DNA of 64,000 nt from Xanthobacteraceae bacterium 501b (GTDB taxonomy: Bacteria; Pseudomonadota; Alphaproteobacteria; Rhizobiales; Xanthobacteraceae), in NCBI GenBank assembly GCA_000378025.1, contig KB899087.1:4397501-4461500 (forward strand). Reading direction: 5' to 3'. The position numbers were made by a program, and so were the translations under genes. This document shows, piece after piece, positions 54,279-62,733 of the stretch. The notes beneath the pieces are model-generated. The model searched no databases. It was given only the letters and a program-made list of their open reading frames with translations, and had not been told where the DNA came from. Numbering within the stretch: position 1 is the stretch's first letter; each line of letters opens with the position of its first letter.

Positions 54279-55017
54279 GTGGACAATGTCTCCGTGGTGT
54301 CCCGTGGCCGGGACGGGAGGTGGGTCGCTCCGTTTCGCGCCGTCGCCGGCACGGGAGCCATTCGGGTGACTCCTAGCAAAAACGATTCCGCGCCGCGACC
54401 CGGCGTGGGTGGCAGGGGCCGGGCTTGTCCCGATCTGCCGTGCGAGGGCGGGTGGTGACGCGGGTCAGAAACGCCGAAAATCCTCCGCCCGCTCCCGCAA
54501 CGCTGTGTTGCACCGCAACAATATGGCGACAAAGTGGGCGAGCTTGGGGCAAAATCGGGCGAAATGGGTATGCTCATGTATTCGCGTGGACCGGCATGCT
54601 CGCGGTGCGAGAGCCGCCGCTGCCGGTTTGCGGGGCGCTCGCAGGGCTGGCAGCGCGCCGGTGCGGGTGAAGAAGCCCGCGAAAAAAGGCTTTCGGGCCA
54701 ATGGTTTGATTAATAACGTATTCAGACGCACATTATGAATTATTAGGTATACCAAAGCCGGTATGCCAGATACATAATAATCATAATACGTAATACCAGC
54801 TGACCTTGCGTCGCAACATTGAACTTTAGAATTAGCACTTGGCTTCGGCTTATTCTTGGTACAAGTTATTCCACAGAATATCCGGCGGAGAGACACAACA
54901 AAGTCCCCGGTTATCGAGGTCTCGCCCCGTCCCCAGGACGCGAGGAGAGGCCCAAACAAAGAGCCGACCAGCCAATGAGTCGGCCGTTCGCCAAACCCTT
55001 TGGGAAGGAAACGCCAA
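54279..55017. other. 739-bp intergenic region with an AT-rich block between zwf and tctC
   Basis: No convincing gene. 54690-54880 is strikingly AT-rich for this window and probably carries the tctC promoter. Inside it GGTATACC (54746-54753, a palindrome) and GGTATGCC (54760-54767) are 14 bases apart, a spacing and sequence (core GTATAC) resembling sites of FCD-type GntR regulators such as the one encoded downstream at 58654. The left part (54279-54690) shows nothing recognisable. Confidence 0.4.
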
Positions 55018-56028
55018 ATGAAACATCTGCATGCTCTCGGCCTCGGTGCCGTGACCGCTCTTGGCATGACGGCCCTGTCCATGCTGCCCGCCGCGGCCGC
55101 CTGGGAACCCACCAAGCCGGTTGAATTCATCGTGCCCGCCGGCACCGGCGGCGGCGCCGACCAGATGGCCCGCACGCTCCAGGGCATCATCGCCAAGCAT
55201 GACCTGATGTCGACCCAGCTGGTCGTCATCAACAAGTCCGGCGGCGCCGGCGGCGAGGGCTTCCTCGACGTGAAGAGCAACAAGGGCAATCCGCACAAGA
55301 TCGTCATCTCGCTCTCCAACCTGTTCACCACCCCGCTCGCGACAGGCATTCCCTTCAACTGGAAGGACCTGACCCCGGTCGCGATGCTGGCGCTGGACGA
55401 GTTCGTGCTCTGGGTGAACGCCCAGGAGCCCTACAAGACCGCGCAGGAATATGAGGCCGCGATCAAGGCCGCCCCGGACAACACCTTCAAGATGGGTGGC
55501 ACGGGCTCCAAGCAGGAAGACCAGATCATCACCGTCGCCATCCAGAAGGCGCTCGGCAAGAAGCTGACCTACATCCCCTACAAGGGCGGCGGCGAGGTCG
55601 CGGTGCAGCTGGTCGGCGGCCATGTGAATTCGACCGTCAACAACCCGATCGAGGCCGTCTCGCAGTGGCGCGGCGACAAGGTGCGCCCGCTCTGCGTGTT
55701 CGACTCCAAGCCGCTTCCCTACACCGACAAGATCCAGGGCGACCTGTCCTGGTCCTCGGTGCCGACCTGCAAGTCGGCCGGTCTCGACGTGGAATATCTG
55801 ATGCTGCGTGGCGTCTTCATGCCCCCGGGCGTGACCGACGAACAGGTCGCCTACTTCGTCGAGCTGTTCAAGAAGGTCCGTGAGACTCCCGAGTGGAAGC
55901 AGCTCATGAAGGACGGCGCCTTCAACCAGACCTTCATGGCCGGCGACGAGTTCAAGGCCTGGCTCGAGCAGTCCGAGACGACCCACAAGGGTCTGATGCA
56001 GGAAGCGGGCTTCATCGCCGGCAACTGA
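55018..56028 (+). CDS. tctC: Tripartite tricarboxylate transporter substrate-binding protein (TctC/Bug)
   Basis: 336 residues, periplasmic binding protein of the TTT family. Signal peptide LGLGAVTALGMTALSMLPAAAA; mature sequence begins PTKPVEFIVPAGTGGGADQMARTLQ, the typical Bug start, with SGGAGGEGFLDVK and YKGGGEVAVQLVGGHV later. The ligand is probably a carboxylic acid; which one cannot be read. ATG 55018 is strongly supported by GGAAGGA nine bases upstream. It is first in tctC-tctB-tctA; a hairpin at 56114 in the 222-base tctC-tctB spacer may allow more binding protein than membrane components. Confidence 0.93.
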   Translation: MKHLHALGLGAVTALGMTALSMLPAAAAWEPTKPVEFIVPAGTGGGADQMARTLQGIIAKHDLMSTQLVVINKSGGAGGEGFLDVKSNKGNPHKIVISLSNLFTTPLATGIPFNWKDLTPVAMLALDEFVLWVNAQEPYKTAQEYEAAIKAAPDNTFKMGGTGSKQEDQIITVAIQKALGKKLTYIPYKGGGEVAVQLVGGHVNSTVNNPIEAVSQWRGDKVRPLCVFDSKPLPYTDKIQGDLSWSSVPTCKSAGLDVEYLMLRGVFMPPGVTDEQVAYFVELFKKVRETPEWKQLMKDGAFNQTFMAGDEFKAWLEQSETTHKGLMQEAGFIAGN

Positions 56029-56113
56029 TGCGCCCCAACAGGCGCGCATGCCCGAGAACAGTCGGCCATTAGTCGGCTGCGGAATCTGCGACAATCGTGG
56101 AAACACGGCGAAG

Positions 56114-56139
56114 GGCGGGGGACCGAAGGGTCCTCCGCC
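56114..56139 (+). other. Stem-loop in the tctC-tctB spacer
   Basis: GGCGGGGGACC (56114-56124) pairs with GGTCCTCCGCC (56129-56139) with one G-T wobble and a GAAG loop. There is no T-run, so it is more likely an mRNA stabiliser or attenuator than a terminator. Confidence 0.5.
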
Positions 56140-56250
56140 TGGCCGCCCCCGGGCCTGCGAGACCACAGCGACAGCGATCCAGCCTGAACGAGCCGCCGAC
56201 GGGGTTGTCCCGCCGGCCGGTCTTTTGCGCGAATTTTTCGGAGAATCTTG

Positions 56251-56751
56251 ATGGAACAGGCTCATCACGGAGCCGCAGCGGGACCCAAGCAACGTGCCGT
56301 CGAGATCGGCACGGCACTGCTGACCATGCTGTTCGGCCTCGTCGTAATCTATGGCAGCGTCATCGTCGGCTTCGGCTGGGGTTCGGATGGCCCCGAGGCC
56401 GGCTTCTTTCCCTTCTATGTCGGGCTCATCATCTGCATCTGCAGCCTGATCAACCTTGTCCTGGGATTTCGCGAGGAGGCCACAGGCCTGTTCGCCGAAT
56501 GGGGCCAGCTTGGCCAGGTGCTGCGGGTGCTCATTCCGGCGACGATCTATGTCGCCCTGATCCCGTTCCTCGGCATCTACCTGCCGTCATTCCTGCTGAT
56601 CGTCGTGTTCATGACCTGGCTGGGCAAATACGGCTTCCCGCTCTCGCTGGCGGTGGCTGTCGGTGTGCCGGCGTTCTTCTACCTGACGCTTGAGCGCTGG
56701 TTCCTGATCCCCCTGCCCAAGGGGCCGATCGAGGCAATGCTCGGACTCTGA
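56251..56751 (+). CDS. tctB: Tripartite tricarboxylate transporter small membrane subunit TctB
   Basis: 166 residues, four predicted membrane helices (IGTALLTMLFGLVVIYGSVIVGF; GFFPFYVGLIICICSLINLVLGF; VLIPATIYVALIPFLGIYLP; FLLIVVFMTWLGKYGF and the last near FFYLTL). The DxGPEAGFFPFYVG-type block is typical. It forms the membrane complex with TctA. ATG 56251 is preceded by CGGAGA eight bases upstream; a TTG three bases earlier is also possible. Confidence 0.9.
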   Translation: MEQAHHGAAAGPKQRAVEIGTALLTMLFGLVVIYGSVIVGFGWGSDGPEAGFFPFYVGLIICICSLINLVLGFREEATGLFAEWGQLGQVLRVLIPATIYVALIPFLGIYLPSFLLIVVFMTWLGKYGFPLSLAVAVGVPAFFYLTLERWFLIPLPKGPIEAMLGL

Positions 56752-56805
56752 ACGCCAACAGAATAAGACGGGGCCGGTTGCGGCCGCTCCCAGGGAAACG
56801 CGCCC

Positions 56806-58320
56806 ATGATCGTCGATAATTTCATCAACCTCTATCACGGCTTCTACATAGCCGGCGATCCGTTCAACATCCTGCTGATGGTGATCGGTATCCTGCTCGG
56901 CGTGATCATCGGCGTGCTGCCGGGCCTTGGCGGCGCCAATGGCGTCGCCATCCTGCTGCCGCTGACCTTCTCGATGTCGCCCACCTCGGCGATCATCCTT
57001 CTGACCTGCATCTACTGGGGCGCGCTGTTCGGCGGCGCCATCACCTCGGTCCTGTTCAACATTCCGGGCGAACCCTGGTCCGTGGCGACGACCTTCGACG
57101 GTCATCCCATGGCGCGCTCGGGACGGGCAGGCGAGGCGCTGACCGCCGCTTTCACCTCGTCCTTCGTCGGCGCCTTCTTCGCCATCGTGATGATCACGCT
57201 GATCGCGCCGCTGGTCGCCCAGTTCGCGCTGCAGTTCGGTCCGGCCGAGAAATTCGCGGTCTACTTCCTCGCCTTCGCCTCCTTCGTCGGCATGAGCAAG
57301 GAACCGCCGGCCAAGACCATTGTGTCGATGATGATCGGCTTCGCCCTCGCGGCGGTCGGCCTCGACATGGTGACCGGCCAGCTGCGCCTGACCTTCGGCG
57401 TCACCGAGCTGCTCAACGGCTTTGACTTCCTGATCGCGGTCATCGGCCTGTTCGGCATCGGTGAAATCCTGCTCACCATGGAAGAAGGCCTGGAGTTCCG
57501 CGGCAAGGCGGCGAAGATCGACCCGAAGGTGGTGTGGAAGACCTGGAAGACGCTGCCCAAATACTGGGCCACGTCGCTGCGCTCCTGCATCATCGGCTGC
57601 TGGATGGGCATCACGCCCGCCGGTGCCACCCCGGCCTCCTTCATGGCCTATGGCATCGCCAAGCGCGTGTCGAAGAACGGCAAGAACTTCGGCAATGGCG
57701 AGATCGAGGGCGTCGTGGCCCCCGAGACCGCCGCGCACGCCGCCGGCACCGCCGCCATGCTCCCGATGCTGGCGCTGGGCGTTCCCGGTTCGCCGACCGC
57801 CGCGGTCCTGCTCGGCGGCCTGCTGATCTGGGGTCTGCAGCCCGGCCCGATGCTGTTCGTCGAACAGGCTGAATTCGTGTGGGGCCTCATCGCCTCCATG
57901 TATCTCGGCAATGTCGTCGGCCTGATCCTGGTGCTGACCACGGTGCCGCTGTTCGCCTCGATCCTGCGCATTCCGTTCTCGATCATCGCCCCGGTGATCC
58001 TGGTGATCTGCGCCATCGGTGCCTATACGGTGAACAACAACGTCTTCGACGTTCTGATGATGATGGTGTTCGGCGTCCTCGGTTATCTCCTGAAGAAGAC
58101 GAACTACCCGCTGGCGCCGCTGGTGCTGGCCATCGTTCTCGGCGACAGCGCCGAGGAAGCCTTCCGCCAGTCCCTGCTCGGCTCGGGCGGTTCGATCGCG
58201 GTGTTCTGGTCGAACCCGCTGGTGTCGACGATCATGGCTCTCGGCCTCATCGCCGGCCTGTGGCCGCTGATCGCCATGGGCTTCAGCAAGCTGCGTGGCA
58301 ACACCACCCAGCCGGCCTGA
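56806..58320 (+). CDS. tctA: Tripartite tricarboxylate transporter large membrane subunit TctA
   Basis: 504 residues with about eleven membrane helices. The diagnostic motif GVLPGLGGANGVAILLPLTF is near residue 40-60, and ALFGGAITSVLFNIPGEPWSVATTFDGHPMARSG (in parts) follows. The later block NGEIEGVVAPETAAHAAGTAAMLPMLALGVPGSPTAAVLLG (also in parts) is equally typical. It is the cation-driven carrier of the tripartite tricarboxylate importer. The gene follows tctB after 54 bases and is followed by a strong hairpin at 58337. Confidence 0.95.
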   Translation: MIVDNFINLYHGFYIAGDPFNILLMVIGILLGVIIGVLPGLGGANGVAILLPLTFSMSPTSAIILLTCIYWGALFGGAITSVLFNIPGEPWSVATTFDGHPMARSGRAGEALTAAFTSSFVGAFFAIVMITLIAPLVAQFALQFGPAEKFAVYFLAFASFVGMSKEPPAKTIVSMMIGFALAAVGLDMVTGQLRLTFGVTELLNGFDFLIAVIGLFGIGEILLTMEEGLEFRGKAAKIDPKVVWKTWKTLPKYWATSLRSCIIGCWMGITPAGATPASFMAYGIAKRVSKNGKNFGNGEIEGVVAPETAAHAAGTAAMLPMLALGVPGSPTAAVLLGGLLIWGLQPGPMLFVEQAEFVWGLIASMYLGNVVGLILVLTTVPLFASILRIPFSIIAPVILVICAIGAYTVNNNVFDVLMMMVFGVLGYLLKKTNYPLAPLVLAIVLGDSAEEAFRQSLLGSGGSIAVFWSNPLVSTIMALGLIAGLWPLIAMGFSKLRGNTTQPA

Positions 58321-58336
58321 GGCACGCACACGAACG

Positions 58337-58364
58337 ACCCGCCGCGCGTCATCGCGCGGCGGGT
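58337..58364 (+). terminator. Strong hairpin after tctA
   Basis: ACCCGCCGCGCG (58337-58348) pairs perfectly with its complement at 58353-58364 around TCAT. No T-run follows, so rho-independent termination is uncertain; it may protect the tctA mRNA 3' end. Confidence 0.55.
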
Positions 58365-58653
58365 TCTGCCGCGAGAGGGCTGACCTTGCGTCATCCCTTT
58401 CGGGGCGCCCAGGCGAAGGGCGGGGCCAATCGCTCTTCCGCCGAATCCCTCGCCCCCGGAGAGGGAAATCGGGCCATCAACGGTCGCGGGACACTCCGGC
58501 GCCCGAGCCACGCAGCAGAAGGTGGCCGGCGGACGGAAGCGCGAACCGGCGTTTCGGGGGACGGGAGGCAACGCCAATGATCTACGCCGATACGAAGCTT
58601 CATCGCCGATGCCATGGGCCGATGCCCGGCAGCAGGCGGGGGATGGAAGCATC
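58365..58653. other. Gap between tctA hairpin and the GntR gene
   Basis: I see no gene, promoter or repeat that I can support here. The GntR gene may have its own promoter in it. Confidence 0.3.
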
Positions 58654-59382
58654 ATGATGAGCGTCGAAAGCACCATCCGCCGGGTGAATGGAGGAGCGGC
58701 CAAGCTCTCCGTGGCGCCGCTCGAAGACACGTCCACCTTCAAGAACCGCGCCTATACCGCGCTGAAGGAGGTGATCGTCTCGCTCAACATCTACGACCAG
58801 TCGAACGAGGTGCGCCTCGACGAGCGCCAGCTCGCCCAGAGCCTCGGCGTCAGCCGCACCCCGGTGCGCGAGGCGATGGCCCAGCTCGAACGCGAAGGCT
58901 TCGTCCATTCGGTGCCGCGGCGCGGCATCTATGTGGTGCGCAAGACCCGGCGCGAAGTGATCGAGATGATCCAGGTCTGGGCGGCGCTGGAAAGCCTCGC
59001 GGCGCGGCTGATCACCGTCCACGCCAGCGACGAGGAAATCGGCCGGCTGCGGCAGATGTTCGCCTCCTTCGACGAGGCGGGCGGGCCCCATGCCAAGCTC
59101 GACGAATATTCGGAGGTGAACATCCAGTTTCACCAGACGATCATCGCCATGGGCGGCAACGGCATCCTGGTCAATCTGGCGGAAAACCTCTTCACCCATA
59201 TGCGGATGATCCGCCGCAAGACCATTGCCGAGGAGAACCGGGCCGATCGCTCGATTCAGGATCACCTCGCCATCATCCAGGCGCTGGAAGCGCGCGATAC
59301 CAATGCGGCCGAGGTGCTGGTGCGCAACCACGCGCTGGGGCTGGCCGACCACGTCTCGCGCTACGCCGACTATCTCGAATAG
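58654..59382 (+). CDS. GntR family regulator, FCD subfamily, linked to the tct operon
   Basis: 242 residues. The DNA-binding domain is at about 30-95 (NRAYTALKEVIVSLNIYDQSNEVRLDERQLAQSLGVSRTPVREAMAQLEREGFV, read in parts), with QSLGVSRTPVREAM the helix-turn-helix, and an FCD domain follows (YSEVNIQFHQTIIAMGG with the metal-binding His; DHLAIIQALEARD). The start is the tandem ATG at 58654/58657 with GGAAG six bases upstream. The position right after tctCBA suggests it senses the transported acid and regulates the tct promoter. A T-rich terminator ends the unit. Confidence 0.92.
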   Translation: MMSVESTIRRVNGGAAKLSVAPLEDTSTFKNRAYTALKEVIVSLNIYDQSNEVRLDERQLAQSLGVSRTPVREAMAQLEREGFVHSVPRRGIYVVRKTRREVIEMIQVWAALESLAARLITVHASDEEIGRLRQMFASFDEAGGPHAKLDEYSEVNIQFHQTIIAMGGNGILVNLAENLFTHMRMIRRKTIAEENRADRSIQDHLAIIQALEARDTNAAEVLVRNHALGLADHVSRYADYLE

Positions 59383-59434
59383 GGCGGCCTCGAAGAGGGC
59401 GGCGCCCCCGGGCCCGCCCCAACCGTAACCTCGC

Positions 59435-59468
59435 CCCGGCGGGTTCCTCGACCCCGTCGGGCTTTTTT
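59435..59468 (+). terminator. Intrinsic terminator after the tct GntR gene
   Basis: CCCGGCGGGTTC (59435-59446) pairs with GACCCCGTCGGG (59450-59461), with one wobble and one mismatch, followed by TTTTTT at 59463-59468. The remaining gap to 59655 shows nothing. Confidence 0.85.
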
Positions 59469-59655
59469 GCTTGGGTTGCTGGCAAGCTGCGGCGTCGAGG
59501 TGTGGCGCGCCTGCACCGACGCCGCAGCTTCGCGCGCGCGCGACCGGCCGGCCGTTGCGCCCCTGCAGTGATTGCGTTACCCACGGTTCAGGTCCGCCGC
59601 CGGACCCCATCCCATTGCCGAACCGATCGACCCGCCGCAGGAGGAGCCGTCCGGC

Positions 59656-60117
59656 ATGCTGCGCTCGCTGACCGATTTCATTGCCGAGATTGCCGGGGGC
59701 GGTCGCGAGACCTCCGCCTTTGCCGAGAACGACTACCGGCTGGCGGCCGCCGCGCTGCTGGTGCATGTGGTGACGATTGACGGCGTGATCGGCGCCGACG
59801 AGATGGACAAGCTGCGCCGCCTGCTCGCCGCCCGCTTCACCCTCTCCGAGGACGACGCGGAAAAGCTGCTGGAGGCCGCCATCGCCCGCGATGCCGAGGC
59901 GGTCGATCTCTACGCCTTCACCAGCGTGCTCAACCGCGCCATGGACGAGGAGGGCCGCCGCCGCGTGGTGGAGATGATGTTCGAGGTGGCCTATGCCGAT
60001 GGCGGGCTGACCGAGTTCGAGGACAACCTGGTCTGGCGCGCGGCCGAGCTGCTCAACATCACCTCCCGCGACCGGGTGGATATCCGCAAGCGCGTGCGCG
60101 ACGCTTTTGAGGGCTGA
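59656..60117 (+). CDS. TerB family protein (tellurite-resistance-type fold)
   Basis: 153 residues, all-helical TerB-like domain with two acidic EF-like loops: LVHVVTIDGVIGADEMDKLRRLL and VEVAYADGGLTEFEDNLVWR. Such domains bind metal ions and occur in many stress proteins; tellurite resistance itself is not implied because no other ter gene is present. ATG 59656 is chosen because AGGAGG lies about 11 bases upstream and the usual family N-terminus (LTDFIAEIAGG) starts here. Confidence 0.88.
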   Translation: MLRSLTDFIAEIAGGGRETSAFAENDYRLAAAALLVHVVTIDGVIGADEMDKLRRLLAARFTLSEDDAEKLLEAAIARDAEAVDLYAFTSVLNRAMDEEGRRRVVEMMFEVAYADGGLTEFEDNLVWRAAELLNITSRDRVDIRKRVRDAFEG

Positions 60118-60224
60118 TCGTCCGCCCCGCAATATGCGGGGTTGAGGCGCGGGGCGAATCGTGGCGTCATCCTTGCTTGGGTGGGGGCCCAGCGTTCCAA
60201 CCCGGTTCGTGCCGCACCGAGATC

Positions 60225-60992
60225 ATGGCTTTCGCAGAAAACCCGCTTCCCGTTCTCATCGTGCTCCACCAGGAGCATTCCTCCCCCGGTCGTGTCGGGC
60301 GGCTGCTGGCCGAGCGCGGGCACCGGCTCGACATCAGGCGGCCCTGCCTCGGCGACGCCTTGCCGGCGACGCTCGCCGGCCATGCCGGGGCGGTGGTGTT
60401 CGGCGGCCCGCAAAGCGCCAATGATTGCCATGACTATGTGCGGGCCGAGATCGACTGGATCGGCGTGCCGCTGCGCGAGGGCAAGCCCTATCTCGGCATC
60501 TGCCTCGGCGCGCAGATGCTGGCGCGCCACCTCGGCGCCCGCGTCGCGCCGCACCCGGAAGGGCTGGTCGAAATCGGCTATTACCCGATCCGCGCCACCG
60601 ATGCCGGCACGCAGCTGCTGCAGGACCCGGCTCCGCAAGCGCCCGCTGGTCCGGCGCACTGGCCCGATCATGTCTATCACTGGCACCGCGAAGGCTTCGA
60701 CCTCGCCGCAGGCGCCGAGCTTCTGGCGGAGGGGCCAACCTTTCCCAACCAGGCTTTCCGCTACGGTGCCCGTGCCTATGGCATCCAGTTTCACCCGGAG
60801 GTGACGCATCACATGATGTGCCGCTGGACGGTGCGCGGCGGGGAGAGGCTGGACCTGCCGGGCGCCCGCCCGCGCCGGGCGCATTTCACCGATCGGCTGC
60901 AGCATGATGCCCGTATACGTCTCTGGCTGGAGGCCTTCGTCGAGCGCTGGCTGGCGGGCGATGCCGGGCCCGGGATGCCGAGGCCGGCTTAA
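60225..60992 (+). CDS. Class I glutamine amidotransferase, GMP-synthase-like
   Basis: 255 residues, stand-alone GATase1 domain. The nucleophile Cys is in YLGICLGAQMLARHLGA, and the catalytic His is in GIQFHPEVTHHMM; the oxyanion-strand motif is AVVFGGPQSAND. It probably works with a separate amidating or ligating partner, or hydrolyses a gamma-glutamyl compound; no partner is adjacent. ATG 60225 gives a clean start (MAFAENPLPVLIVLHQEH) but the ribosome binding site is weak. A bidirectional terminator follows. Confidence 0.9.
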   Translation: MAFAENPLPVLIVLHQEHSSPGRVGRLLAERGHRLDIRRPCLGDALPATLAGHAGAVVFGGPQSANDCHDYVRAEIDWIGVPLREGKPYLGICLGAQMLARHLGARVAPHPEGLVEIGYYPIRATDAGTQLLQDPAPQAPAGPAHWPDHVYHWHREGFDLAAGAELLAEGPTFPNQAFRYGARAYGIQFHPEVTHHMMCRWTVRGGERLDLPGARPRRAHFTDRLQHDARIRLWLEAFVERWLAGDAGPGMPRPA

Positions 60993-61002
60993 CCCAAAGA
61001 AA

Positions 61003-61034
61003 AAGGCCGCGTCGAGCAATGCCGACGCGGCCTT
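61003..61034. terminator. Bidirectional intrinsic terminator
   Basis: AAGGCCGCGTCG (61003-61014) pairs perfectly with CGACGCGGCCTT (61023-61034). On the minus strand the stem is followed by the T-rich complement of AAAGAAAAA, and on the plus strand by TTCTT. It serves the convergent amidotransferase and MucR genes. Confidence 0.85.
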
Positions 61035-61118
61035 CTTGCTATCCGTGCCCTCAAGGGGCGAACCCGTTTGGCAGCGTGACGGCCGCTGCCATGACAGGCT
61101 TCAGCCGAGCTGTGTGCC

Positions 61119-61583
61119 TCAGGCGACCTTCTTGGCGCGGCCGCGGGGCTTCGGCACCGGGGCCGGCACCGGCTTCTTGCGCTGCTGGCCGAGGCCCATC
61201 TTCTTCGCCAGGTTGGAGCGCGCTTCAGCATAGCTGGGGGCGACCATGGGATAGTCGTTCGGCAGGCCCCACTTGGCGCGGTATTCCTCGGGCGTCATAT
61301 TGTACTTCGTGCGCAGATGACGCTTCAGCGACTTGAACTTGAGCCCGTCTTCCAGGCAGATGATATATTCCGGCGTCACCGACTTCTTCACCGGCACCGC
61401 AGGCTTCAGCACCTCTTCGACGACAGCTGGAGCGGGAGTGGAGAGACGAAGCAGGGCGCCATGCACCTTGGCGATCAGATCCGGAAGCTCGGCGGCGGGC
61501 ACCGAGTTGTTGCCGACGAAAGCCGCAACGACATCCGCGGTGAGGCCGAGATAGTCGGCCGACACGCTTTCCTGCTCAGACAT
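61119..61583 (-). CDS. MucR/Ros family transcriptional regulator
   Basis: 154 residues. Ros/MucR C2H2-like domain near residue 74-115: [34 protein letters not shown], read in two parts. The Cys, Asp and first His ligands match Ros, but the fourth ligand position, usually His, is Tyr (RTKY), so zinc may be absent as in some Mesorhizobium homologues. The conserved N-terminal oligomerisation region ([35 protein letters not shown]) and a basic C-terminal tail (LGQQRKKP...KPRGRAKK) fit an H-NS-like silencer of exopolysaccharide and symbiosis genes. It binds AT-rich DNA with T-A steps; its own upstream region is AT-rich, consistent with autoregulation. Confidence 0.92.
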   Translation of the reverse strand: MSEQESVSADYLGLTADVVAAFVGNNSVPAAELPDLIAKVHGALLRLSTPAPAVVEEVLKPAVPVKKSVTPEYIICLEDGLKFKSLKRHLRTKYNMTPEEYRAKWGLPNDYPMVAPSYAEARSNLAKKMGLGQQRKKPVPAPVPKPRGRAKKVA

Positions 61584-61992
61584 CTATTTTCTCCATTGAA
61601 TCTGATATCGATTTAACATCAACCATCGAAACGTCAATAAGCAATCGACAAGCAAAGCGGCATCGCTGTGGCAGTTTCTCTGCTTCGACATGAAAACTAG
61701 CCCGGGTGAGTCTCTATTTATGGAGGCTTCCGGCGGCATGGTGCGATGTTGCGGTGGCCGTTGCGTCAAGTCGAATGAAGTCCTGCGGCGGCAAAGGTTT
61801 TTCGCTTCGTCCGATCGCGGCTTTCCGCATGGCGACAGTGGTCGCATGTATTGGCGTTTGGCACCTCGCGCGCGCGAGGAAAGGCTGCGGAGAAATAAAC
61901 GAGACACAGACAGCTGCGCACAATTTCTTGATGAAGCTCGCCGTGAAGTACAATCCTTGGACGTCAGGGGTTGCACAGCGGGTTGTATCGAA
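61584..61992. other. 409-bp intergenic region, MucR promoter side
   Basis: 61584-61700 is AT-rich and should hold the mucR promoter. Two overlapping open frames (plus strand 61706-62002, minus strand 61714-61953) are present but neither has a good ribosome binding site or recognisable sequence; a small protein cannot be excluded. CTCGCGCGCGCGAGG near 61867 is a short perfect palindrome. Confidence 0.35.
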
Positions 61993-62637
61993 TCACTCGT
62001 AGATGTGATCGAAGAAAGCCCGCTCCAGCGTCACGGCGCGGCGGAAGAAGGCGGCGGCATCGGCCCGGCGGACCGCGTCGCCAGCTGCGCCGATGCGGTC
62101 CAGTTCACTGCGCAACCAGATGACGAAGCTGCGAAAGCCGTCATTATTGTGCAGGGTGATCCATTCCGCATGCACGAAGTCGGGCGGCAGCTCTTCGCTG
62201 GGGCGGTCCGCCCAGCTCAAGTAAAGCCATTCGGCCACGGTGAGCACCGCCAGGCAGCTGGCATAGTCCCGGCTGGCGGCGGCGTCCCTCATCAAGGCCT
62301 GGAAGCCGGTGGTCGGCGCCGTCAGCACCGGGTGGGCACGCTCGGCCTCCGGCACGTCAAGCGCGACGAAGGCACGCTGGAAATAGGTGTTCTCGTCGCT
62401 GGTGATCATCGCCGCGAACTGCGCGAAGCGGATGCGGGAGTCGAAACGGTCGGCGGTGGCGATCGCCATGCCGAGCAGGGCGACGAAGCCGTCGATGAAC
62501 TGGTAGTCCTGCGCCAGATAGCGGCGCATCATCTCAGGCGGCACCGTGCCGGTGAAGATCTCGCGGACAAAACGGTGATCGACGCAGGCTTGCCAGTCCT
62601 GCGCGTTCTCCTGCCGCAGTTCATCGCTGAAGCTCAT
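61993..62637 (-). CDS. TenA family protein, Glu-type (TenA_E)
   Basis: 214 residues of the TenA/thiaminase II superfamily (haem-oxygenase-like fold). Blocks are RRYLAQDYQFIDGFVALLGMAIATAD, SDENTYFQRAF and SCLAVLTVAEWLYLSWADRP. Aligned with classical TenA, the nucleophilic Cys (LPCYWVY) is replaced by Ala and the next residue is Glu (TVAEWLY). The Glu-type group is thought to act on a formyl- or amide-aminopyrimidine salvage step rather than as a Cys hydrolase. ATG has GGAGAG seven bases upstream. The next gene downstream on the same strand side is MucR, after the gap. Confidence 0.88.
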   Translation of the reverse strand: MSFSDELRQENAQDWQACVDHRFVREIFTGTVPPEMMRRYLAQDYQFIDGFVALLGMAIATADRFDSRIRFAQFAAMITSDENTYFQRAFVALDVPEAERAHPVLTAPTTGFQALMRDAAASRDYASCLAVLTVAEWLYLSWADRPSEELPPDFVHAEWITLHNNDGFRSFVIWLRSELDRIGAAGDAVRRADAAAFFRRAVTLERAFFDHIYE

Positions 62638-62733
62638 CCGTTTCTCTCCGCTCCATCAGGTGCTGCGCGGCTTTCTAAAGCGTTTCACGTCGCAGAGAAA
62701 TCACCCGGATCGAAAAGATGCTGTGGCGACCCG

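Noticed and set aside
54409-54738. Short plus-strand frame upstream of tctC
   Set aside because: No ribosome binding site, Arg/Ala-rich translation, and it runs into the AT-rich regulatory block.
59656-60117. Tellurite resistance operon suggested by the TerB domain
   Set aside because: Only a single TerB-like gene is present, with no terA, terC, terD or terE neighbours; the fold alone does not imply tellurite resistance.
62676-62720. Possible fourth copy of the mosaic repeat upstream of the TenA gene
   Set aside because: It contains AAAGCGTTTCACGTCGCAG and a loosely similar tail, but the conserved tail sequence does not match well enough.
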